This document shows, one piece after another, positions 56,690 through 64,000 of a DNA stretch of 64,000 nt. The notes beneath the pieces are model-generated. The model was not told the origin of the DNA and did no database searches. It was given only the letters and a program-made list of their open reading frames with translations. Numbering within the stretch: position 1 is the first letter of the stretch; each line of letters opens with the position of its first letter. The DNA is from Limnephilus marmoratus (lineage: Eukaryota; Arthropoda; Insecta; Trichoptera; Limnephilidae), in assembly GCA_917880885.1 (NCBI GenBank), contig OU862934.1, forward strand, positions 28,504,734 through 28,568,733, read 5' to 3'. Both the position numbers and the translations under genes were made by a program.

Positions 56690-57382
56690 GGGTACGATCA
56701 GGTACAAAGCGGGTTTCGGTTTTCAGATTAACGGCGTTCAGTGCCCTGTTCCACCGCGGCAGGTGACGCCGAGATGTGGACAAACCTTGGTCGAAGGGAC
56801 AAACAGAAACGCGGATAAAACTTGCGCTACCTGCGCAGTAGCCTGACAGCAGCTGTCAGTTTTTACGAAATGTCGAGTTCGTAGATGACGATTATTTACT
56901 CTTGGAGAATCCTTTCTTAAAATTAAGGAATAAAACAATGGTATTTGGTAATTGGTATCTTTAAATATGAAAAAAAACCTCAGTAGAACATGATAATATG
57001 TTAAGTACGTGCCTGAAAGAAATTCACTTGTGACATTTGAGGTTATTTCAAAATTTTATCTTTTTGATTTCATTCCATCACTTGTCAACAACATTTCTGG
57101 TGGTATGGAATGTATTTCTTTTATCCCAGATTGGCGATTGATTGAAAATAGCGGCAATTAACAGGTCGCTCATTTTGATATCAGATTCTGACCGGCGTCA
57201 CCGGCGAGCAGGAATTAAGAATTCATTCCGGTAAAGCTTATCGGCGCCGCCTCGCGCGGACATAAATCTGAACCTGCCTTCACTATGTTCGGCCTGATAC
57301 GTTGACATACAAACATTCTTGTCAGCACGCCTGCGCCAGTCTAATTAGAAAACCGAAACCCGCTTTGTACCTGATCGTACCC
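56690..57382. mobile_element. Inverted-repeat element, 693 bp
   Basis: About 34-bp perfect inverted ends starting GGGTACGATCAGGTACAAAG, with exact complement at 57349-57382. No coding inside (a 66-codon frame has no resemblance). Target duplication unclear (GTA on the left, ATA on the right). Confidence 0.82.
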
Positions 57383-57754
57383 ATAGGTTTTAAATATTGC
57401 CACTCGCACGCGGCTCATGCCGGCCAATGCTAGTGTGAGCATGTGCGGCGGGGCTTTAACCGCTAGACGACGACGCGCGACGCGGCGCGGCGATGGCGTA
57501 GGCGTAGAGGGGCGAGGGAGGCGCGGGCGAAGGGTGCCTGATTATTGGACCCATCGGTCTATTGAAGTGCCGGATTAGTGAGATTGTACTGTATTTTAAC
57601 TTTTTTTTTCATATTTGTAAAAAGCATTAACTTTGTAGCTGGCCATAATTTAAACAATTACTAAAAAACACTAAAGATAGAGATCATAAAATTAACCCAC
57701 TCAGGCATTTAGCTACTATGTTGCAATGATTGTTCATCGTTATACATAGGTAAT

Positions 57755-58032
57755 GGCCGTTATAAACGACATCTTTTTTCAGCCCGATTCCAATAAGACA
57801 CAAAAGTCAACATTTTTCGCTTTACGCGATCGCTATTTTCATCTCTATTTTCATATCTACGATTTCAATTGTCATCACTGCAAACAACACATGAACCATG
57901 CTGTTTAATGTGATGCCAACTGAAATTGTAGATATGAAAATAGAGATGAAAATAGCGATCGCGTAGAGCGAAAAACGTTGATTTTTTTTCTAATTGGAAT
58001 CGGGCTGAAAAAAGATGACGTTTATAACGGCC
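57755..58032. mobile_element. Palindromic MITE D, copy 1
   Basis: A nearly complete palindrome: 'ggccgttataaacgacatc' at the left, complement at the right, with long arms ('cgctattttcatctctattt') and a 60-bp loop. The second copy at 58784-59048 has the loop in the opposite orientation. Confidence 0.85.
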
Positions 58033-58036
58033 GTTA

Positions 58037-58673
58037 GCGACCATCCATAAATTACGTCACTCGAATTTCATGTTATTTTGACCCCCCCCCCCCGTCCCTG
58101 TCACATATCGTCACACAATGTCACACTTCTCTACATTGTGAGACCCCCTCCCCCCTAGTGTAACGTCACATATTTTGCAATTTTATACTAACAATTATCA
58201 AAACAGTACTTTGTTATTTTTTTACATGTAACCCCCATACCCCTTATTTTTACATGAGCTCCACACAGGAGGCCTTGAGGAAAATAATTTCCCTCAGGGC
58301 CTATGTCATCTTTGAGGATGCTGTGTGGAGGGTTTTTTTTTAAGGAAAGGAAGGAGAGGAGAGTTCTGGGAAGGAAAGGGGTTTAAGGGGTGGGTAGGAA
58401 TCTGGGGTCCAGTATATCCTGGTCATCCGCCTCCAAGACCTAGACAAACCTCACCCCATGAACCCGGGCACCCCTGCTAAATCACCAAACGTAGCGAACC
58501 ACTTGGGGTGACCTATGGCAGAAGTGTTGGTTATCCAATAAAGGTTCCCGGGGCGGCGGTACCCATTCCCGCCTCCCAAATTGAAAATTTCTCCCCTTGT
58601 CACACAATGTCACTTCTCTACTCCCTCCCCCCCCCCAACCCCTTAAGGTGTGACGTAATTTATGGATGGCCCC
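58037..58673. mobile_element. MITE with TA duplication, holding an S repeat
   Basis: The ends 'accatccataaattacgtca' and 'tgacgtaatttatggatgg' are inverted, with TA outside both. Subterminal C-runs and 'gtcacacaatgtcac' words mirror each other. An S short variant is inserted at 58255-58583. Confidence 0.8.
58255..58583 (-). repeat. SINE-like repeat S, short variant
   Basis: Nearly identical to the copies at 347-683 and 26444-26783, with the same internal deletion, so this subfamily is probably young. Confidence 0.85.
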
Positions 58674-58783
58674 TAAGACAACTAGAAATATAAATATTAG
58701 AATCACAGAATATTTCAGATGCTAAAATAATAATAATTTTTAAAATTAAATAAAAATAATTAAAAACACACTAATGCCATCAA

Positions 58784-59048
58784 TACACGACATCTTTTTT
58801 CAGTCGGATTCCAATTAGAGACCAAAGTCAACATTTTTCGCTTTGCGCGATCGCTATTTTCATCTCTATTTTCATATCTACGATTTCAGTTGGCATCACA
58901 GTAAACAGCATGGTTCATGTGTTGTTTGCAGTGATGACAATTTAAATCGTACATATGAAAATAGAGATGAAAATAGCGATCGCGTAAAGCGAAAAATGTT
59001 GGCTTTGCTCTCTAATTGGAATAGGGATGAAAAAAGATGTCGTGTTTC
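58784..59048. mobile_element. Palindromic MITE D, copy 2
   Basis: Same arms as 57755-58032; the centre ('agcatggttcatgtgttgtt') is the reverse complement of copy 1. The frame at 58843-59142 is repeat-derived. Confidence 0.85.
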
Positions 59049-59204
59049 TATTGTAAGCAAAAGTCAGGCTCATTTTTTAAAGAGTACAACCGAGTACAAC
59101 ATTCATTGGATCAATACGACAAATTTCAAAACAAAATTATGAAAATAGTCATTGTGCGAATTTAGAAATTTGATGACACAATCAAATAATAACCATCATG
59201 TCCT

Positions 59205-59815
59205 AGCAATAATATGATCAATGTTCAATGCATTTTGCACTAGTCCTATACACATGTGAAACATGGTGACATCACCGAACCACCTCGATGGAACGATTCC
59301 GAATCCAATATAACAATGCATGCAGAATTATATTTGGATTCAGAAGATATAGCAGTGCATCGACAATGTTTACGGAACTAGGATTGGAGGTTATCCACCA
59401 CTTACCCGCCCTGGTATAAGTAACATATGGTTACTCCTTCAAGGCTCTCGCAAGATTCTAATTTTTTTGTTAAACGAAGCTACATTTATTTATTCTAACG
59501 GAACTAGGATTGCATGGATTCGCTGGTCTGATGAGACACCGGGTCACAGGATGCGGCTAATGGCCTCCGACAACACATTGGTGACTGCAGCCTTCCAGCA
59601 CCAAGCGCCACTCCCGAGCTCCTGAGTAAGCGATGGGCCCGGAGCGCACTCAAGACCACGCTCTGCATAATAATGGATTATATATTTTTGTTATTATTAA
59701 TTTTTTTCTTGTATTTATGTTCTTGTTTCTTTACGGTGTAAATATATAAATATGTATTTAACTATATGGGACGTGTGGGATTGCTCTATCCTCCCCACAT
59801 CCTGGAATTATTATT
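59205..59815 (+). pseudogene. LINE C-terminal end
   Basis: The frame gives 'RRMERFRIQYNNACRIIFGF' then 'RRYSSASTMFTELGLEV' and a stop, followed by a second partial match starting 'TELGLHGFAGLMRH'. This is the C-terminal motif of a widespread insect LINE. It ends in an ATT run beside the RING gene and would lie in the antisense 3' flank of that gene. Confidence 0.7.
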
Positions 59816-59823
59816 ATTATTAA

Positions 59824-60870
59824 TTACAGGAAAATTTGGTGATATCCCTTCTTTCCTTTTAGAGCTTTTCTACAAGTAGGGCATTTCTTATTCTTTAATT
59901 TAACTTTTTTGATACAAGTCTTACAAAATAAATGACCACAAAATGTAGACCTAGCATTCACTTCCTCTATACTCTCCATGCAAACGGGGCAATCTCCATA
60001 ATTATTAGTTGGGACTGGCTGCGGTGGTAAGTCCTCAGAGGAGGGAGGAGCACTCATAGAATGGGTAGTTGGTTGCGGCGGTTGGTCCACAGAGGGAGGA
60101 GGAGCTTCCATAGCTCTGTTGGAACCCAACAAGGCGTCGTGTCCTTCGATCCTGTGGCAAATCACACGATACTCTAAAAATGTTCGGTACTTAACCGAGT
60201 GCTCACTTCTTCCTGTTTGAATTTTGGTTTGAGAGGGCGACTCGAGGGCAGTGTCGTCTAGCTGAATCACGTCCTGGGACTTACTGCTTTTCAACACAGC
60301 ATTGTTCTTTGCTATCAAGTGATCCACGTCGATTATCTCGCAGTCTGCAGCCGCAGCCGAGTGCTGATTTTTTCCTGGCTTCGTTTTTCTTCGTTTGGGA
60401 GTTTTCACACGTGGACGACGGCTGGACTGAAGGACTTCCTTGGACTGACCACTATTCAACGCAGCATTGTTCTCTGCTATCAATTGATCCACATCGATTA
60501 TATCGCAGTCTGAACCGTAAATTTTTATATCTGCATCATCCAGGAGCAAATCCACCTCATCGGGCAAACTCTTTTTTTTACGTTCGGACCGTTTTTTTTT
60601 GTCACGAATAACTAGCGGTGCGGATTCATTATCATCAGATCCGGATGACACTATTATTACATCCCCAGGTTGGTTAGACACATTGATGGTGGTTGGATTT
60701 TCAGTGCTTAAGCCATAAGCTTCATTAAATCTCTTATTATTTATGTCGATAATAATATTATCATTAGAAGTGCCCGGTAGTGGAGAAAATGGGCGGAGAT
60801 TAGAAAACAATTGCTTACTTGTAGAAAAGTCATTTTCTTCACGTGTCGGGGAAATATTTCCTGGTTCCAT
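59824..60870 (-). CDS. dgrn: RNF4/Degringolade-like SUMO-targeted ubiquitin ligase
   Basis: A complete 348-residue frame. Family role: binds poly-SUMO chains in the nucleus and transfers ubiquitin to sumoylated proteins. Visible SUMO-interacting motifs: VIIV at 71-74 followed by acidic SSGSDDNES, CDIIDVD at 122-128, CEIIDVD at 178-184, and DVIQLDD at 200-206. Residues about 122-170 and 178-225 are a tandem duplication (IIDVD-x-LIA-x-NNA). Basic runs at 91-100 and 154-167 may direct nuclear import. The C3HC4 RING has C294, C297, C311, H313, C316, C319, C330 and C333, and the C-terminus GYHQIFL resembles the RYHPIYI end that RNF4 needs for dimerisation. The region 255-290 is proline-rich. A good splice acceptor (tttctcttacag) lies 36 bp upstream on this strand at about 60907, so a non-coding 5' exon is likely. 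It is longer than vertebrate RNF4 (190 residues). A retrocopy is possible but the frame is intact. Confidence 0.88.
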   Translation of the reverse strand: MEPGNISPTREENDFSTSKQLFSNLRPFSPLPGTSNDNIIIDINNKRFNEAYGLSTENPTTINVSNQPGDVIIVSSGSDDNESAPLVIRDKKKRSERKKKSLPDEVDLLLDDADIKIYGSDCDIIDVDQLIAENNAALNSGQSKEVLQSSRRPRVKTPKRRKTKPGKNQHSAAAADCEIIDVDHLIAKNNAVLKSSKSQDVIQLDDTALESPSQTKIQTGRSEHSVKYRTFLEYRVICHRIEGHDALLGSNRAMEAPPPSVDQPPQPTTHSMSAPPSSEDLPPQPVPTNNYGDCPVCMESIEEVNARSTFCGHLFCKTCIKKVKLKNKKCPTCRKALKGKKGYHQIFL

Positions 60871-61400
60871 ATTTTATAACAGAATTTATAATATTTAGGG
60901 AGTATACTGTAAGAGAAAATTCTTTTACATAGACAGTTGCGATGAATTCGAAATTTTTAATTTTGAAAAAATAGTACTAGGTAGGTGGGTAGGAAGGTAG
61001 GTAGATAGGTACGCGTAAGGCAGGCCGCACACAACAGACAAAAATCGGATCAGTCAAAAATCGATACGAAAACGGGATTGGTTATAATACCGGGGCCACG
61101 CCCGTTATCGGACCGGATTGGACGGCTTGCACGGAGTAATGAAAATAGGCCACGCCTTTCCGCGCCCACCGTCCAATCGAATTTTGTCTGAACCGACAAT
61201 CGGGTGGAAAAATCTGACGTTTGCGCCGGGCCTAAGTACTGTACTGAAGATTGGGTTCAGTATTAGGTACATATTCATGCTTCGCTACTTCCTCCGACCG
61301 ATCCCTAACAATATGCGAGGATGTACCTAAGGTAAAAAAATCTAGTAAAGGTCGGCAATATTTTAGCTTATAAATCATAGTTTTATATATTGGTTGACAT
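60871..61400. other. 5' flank of the RING gene; simple repeats
   Basis: Contains the probable splice acceptor at about 60907 (minus) and a (GGTA)-rich stretch at 60978-61012. 61015-61235 has loosely inverted ends ('aggcaggccgcacac' and 'gcgccgggcct') and may be a decayed MITE. No gene seen. Confidence 0.5.
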
Positions 61401-62479
61401 CAGGGGCGGCCCTAGGGCGGTGCGAGCGGTGCGACCGCACAGGGCGCCGTCGTAAGAGGGGCGCCGAAAACACCCGACCACCGACCACTGACCGACTATC
61501 TATCGATCGTGCGCTTAAATCGTGTGGTCGGTGCGGGAAGCAAGCATTGTTGCCAACGTAGGTGGTTTTTCGTCATTTAGGCTACTCAGGACGAGAATCA
61601 GCGACGAAAAAATCTAAAACGCGACTGGTCGCCTATTAGGCTACTTCAGAGACAAGCTATTTAAATCAGCCGAATCGCATATAATTAAGAAAAAATACAA
61701 TAATGTTGTCGCTGAAAGAATTTTCAGCATAATGGGGACAATCAAAACAATCATGGACTTAGCAAAGGCATCGCAATTGCTGAAAAACTGCTCGTAATTT
61801 GTGAAGCAGTACCGGACTTATTCGTCTGCTCAAATAACAGCTAAGGAAACAGCTTCCCAGGCTGGAATAGATTCTACGAAAGAAGAAAGAAGCGATTATT
61901 TGAATATGAAGCTACAGATGAGACACCAACAAATCCCGAAAAACTGTTTAAAATTGACTATGATAGATACAATTGAAAATGCATTGGTCACTGGGTTTGG
62001 ACAATTATCTAAATTCAATGATACATTTTCTTTTTTGTATAACATCAAAATAATTCCTGACAAGTCTTCATTAGAAAAAGCCTGTGCAGATTTGCAAATC
62101 ATTTTAACCGATGGGGAAAAATATGTCTCTAGTTGCGAATTGGTTGAAGAACTTTTGAGCCTAAACCCATTACTAAAATATCTTGACTCAGCAGAGCCAC
62201 TACAAGTTCTTCAACTTACAAAAAAAAATTATTGGCAGGATATATGTATTTCCAAATGTGTGGACAGCGCTTCGGATTTTGCTGATCATCCCTGTAACTG
62301 TCGCCAAAGGAGAATGAAGATTTAGTAAATTAAAACGTACTTACGTTCGGCTATATGTCAAGAAAGACTATCGGATCTTGCAATTTTATCAATTGAGAAT
62401 GATATTGCCCAAGGGTTAAATTATTCTGATTTTATAAAAAAATTCGCAAGGGCAAAAGCAAGAAAATTTGTGTTCTAGT
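61401..62479 (+). pseudogene. ZMYM1-like hAT transposase, truncated element
   Basis: The left terminus CAGGGGCGGCCCTAGGGCGG (61401) with the following GC-rich 'gcgaccgcacagggcgcc' is typical of this hAT group. Coding pieces follow: 'GLSKGIAIAEKLLVICEAVP' just upstream, then frame 61801-62325 with 'DTIENALVTGFGQLSKFN', then after frameshifts 'IPVTVAKGE' and 'RLSDLAILSIENDIAQGLNY' to a stop at 62478. The last blocks are the hAT C-terminal dimerisation region. The right terminus is missing, cut off where element F begins (about 62535), so no target duplication can be checked. Confidence 0.8.
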
Positions 62480-62534
62480 GTTTTTATTGATTTCACAGAT
62501 TTAATTAAATAAATGTAATCAAACATATATTTTT

Positions 62535-63240
62535 TAAACGACTTCAAAAAGGAGGAGGTTCTCAATTTGACCATATATATTTTTTTATGTTTGTTACCTC
62601 AGAACTTTCGACTGGATGAACCGATATTGATGATTCTTTTTTTATTTGAAAGCTGGTACTTCCCGTGTGGTCCCATTGCAATTTGGTTTAGTTCTGAAAA
62701 TAACATCCATGAGAAAACCATATAAGTCTTAAATTTGCATTAAGTACGTGCGCGACAAATGGACGAATAACTCAATATCACCCCAACCGATTTTGATGAT
62801 TCTTTTTTGTTGGAAAGGATGTACTTCAAGGGTAGTTTGATGAGATTTTGGTTAGCTTCTGATTATGGGATCCATGACAAATTAACGGAACTCTTCAATT
62901 CTTAGGAGCAGATTAGAATCTTTATAGGCTATCCGGATCTTTGAGTCACCTACCGTAACGTTGTTATGGTCAAGTAATGTCTGTCTCATATGAGCAGCAC
63001 GTTTAGTAGTTCTACCCATATTCAGATAAATTAGTTAAAAGTACTTCAGATTCACTAAAAATAAACAAAAAATTTAACCAAACAAAAAAACAAACTTCAA
63101 AAAATGCACTAAAAAGTAAAAAAATAATTTCGTGTTCTTCTACTACTTAATAATCAACTAACTTTTTCTACTCATAAATATGTAGGTACGATTGTTATTT
63201 ATGGAGTCGGTGTCAGTCAAGGTAACCGGCCCGGCGTGTT
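62535..63240 (-). mobile_element. Foldback element F, inverted copy
   Basis: Inverted relative to 30376-31182: it begins 'acgacttcaaaaaggaggag', carries 'aacatccatgagaaaaccat' and 'gttggaaaggatgtacttca', and ends with one arm of the large hairpin ('tggagtcggtgtcagtcaag'). The second arm is missing here. Confidence 0.75.
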
Positions 63241-63528
63241 CACTTGACAGCTCCCCTCCCGCCGCACAGTGATTCGTTTCGTACAAGCTAGACGCTTATA
63301 AGTCACTTTTGAATTCCCAAACAATGACGTCATGGCGACATTACCAGATAGACAGGATAATAAATACATGCTTAATTGGGGTGATTAGTGCTTGCATTGA
63401 CTCATACCAGAGGCCTAAAGTCGAATAATGTGTTTTGAAATTATCATTTGCATTTATTCGCTCGTTGCAGCTCGACGTTTAAAATTGTGTACTATGTTTG
63501 AAAAGTGTTTTTTTTTCGGTTCTGTAAA
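63241..63528 (+). promoter_or_regulatory. Putative promoter/5' UTR of the edge gene
   Basis: Non-repetitive sequence between element F and the first ATG of the gene that follows. No clear TATA box; assigned only by position. Confidence 0.25.
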
Positions 63529-64000
63529 ATGGAGGCTACTTTGGAAGGTATGTTTTAAAGTTTTTTTAGAATACTTTAGTATATAAATAATTTTAGTTGT
63601 TTTTTAAATAATAAATAAGTTTTGTGTTTTTTTTGGCCTAAAAAATATTAAATTTCTAACTTCTCGAGAGTTTATCTCAGAGAGTATACCAAAATCGTAA
63701 AATAATTTTCGTTTTTTTACATAGTGCAACTAATATTCTATTCATATTAGTTTCGATATTAACCCACACGAATCCACATTATTATTATTTTTTCATTTTA
63801 CAGGATCCATATACGAGATTTCCAGGCTGGAATTGTTCGTGACATGGAAGAGTTTGCCGAAGAAAAAAAGGCTTGAAGGAATGTTTAACAAAATTTTAAG
63901 TACATTTGAACTTGATAAGCTCAGTGCAAGTGGTGAAAAAAAGTTGAAAAACCAAAAAAGGCTTATATTTTTGAAAATAAGCCTAAATTTGACCGTAATT
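63529..64000 (+). CDS. Gene start at window edge, product not recognised
   Basis: Exon 1 has the ATG at 63529 in the context AAAATGG and 19 coding bases (MEATLE plus one base). The donor AAG|GTATGT is at 63548. The acceptor, after a T-rich run with 'ttttacag', ends at 63803, and exon 2 continues in the matching phase (G|GA) with 'SIYEISRLELFVTWKSLPKK' and on through a lysine-rich stretch, open to the last base. Both splice sites fit the consensus and the phase is correct, which makes a real gene more likely than chance. The visible 70 or so residues are basic and probably helical, without signal peptide or recognised domain. It could be a host gene or the start of a transposase. Confidence 0.45.

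Larger units (their letters stand above)
55797..57591. mobile_element. pogo/Tigger-like element with foreign inserts
   Basis: The ends CAGTACAACCTTAATAATCC (55797) and GGATTAGTGAGATTGTACTG (ending 57591) are inverted with few mismatches and flanked by TA. 'taatccggcact' is typical of Tigger/pogo-type termini. Near the left end the motif is repeated ('gtgccggattattgg'). No pogo transposase was found. The inside has a Harbinger-like scrap, a LINE tail and a smaller inverted-repeat element. Confidence 0.82.

Noticed and set aside
60309..60611. Plus-strand frames opposite the RING gene
   Set aside because: Antisense shadows of a clearly conserved minus-strand protein.
61015..61235. MITE with GC-rich ends upstream of the hAT
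   Set aside because: End similarity is weak and no duplication could be found.

Overview
This is a repeat-choked stretch of nuclear DNA from an insect, most likely a moth or butterfly (Lepidoptera). The sequence is AT-rich, genes use spliceosomal introns, and no bacterial-type operon or dense coding is present. The lepidopteran guess rests on the repeat fauna: short Helitron-like elements that begin near TCTATNTATATAAATAAA and end in CTAG before a T, the related 'CTAGCTGACCCGGC...' Helitron type, several CR1/jockey-like LINE 3' ends, piggyBac, hAT, pogo and mariner remnants, and short TTAGG-like stretches. It is an inference; another insect order, for example caddisflies, is not excluded. Only two stretches look like host genes. 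One is a complete 348-codon reading frame on the minus strand (59824-60870) for an RNF4/Degringolade-type SUMO-targeted ubiquitin ligase, with four SUMO-interacting motifs, two of them in a duplicated module, and a C-terminal C3HC4 RING. The other is a gene start at the right edge (63529 to beyond 64000), with a tiny first coding exon and an open second exon; its product is not recognised. Region by region: 1-7127 holds copies of a SINE-like repeat (family S, sharing its 3' tail with a LINE present in the window), a 1049-bp hAT element inserted in one of them, and LINE debris. 7136-11541 is a nest: an old hAT element with perfect 8-bp target duplications contains a second element with 546-bp terminal inverted repeats and a decayed gene of the 'TGCDTTSA / CXC' family. 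11925-17365 is an old repeat broken up by at least five LINE 3' ends and a hAT MITE, followed by foldback DNA and a tRNA-like sequence. 17840-28063 carries MITEs, S and T repeats, and a piggyBac remnant that sits inside a palindrome and itself contains a PIF/Harbinger-like MITE. 28625-31780 has two opposed LINEs, the second split by a Helitron-like element and a foldback element. 32165-44690 is a mosaic of T, S, Helitron-like, F and LINE-B copies, a MULE-like MITE with 9-bp duplications and a second 1-kb hAT. 45660-55522 includes Helitron-like compound inverted copies, a Tc1/mariner-type element with a spliced gene lacking its catalytic core, and two copies of an unusual foldback repeat (W) whose arms are arrays of 26/28-bp units. 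55797-59815 has a pogo-like element filled with foreign pieces, two palindromic MITEs and a LINE end. The right end holds the RING gene, a truncated ZMYM1-like hAT, an F element and the last gene start. The parts do not form a pathway. The window is best read as layered insertion history around two genes. Because many insertions interrupt other repeats, several empty sites can be inferred precisely, and these give the strongest evidence for element boundaries.
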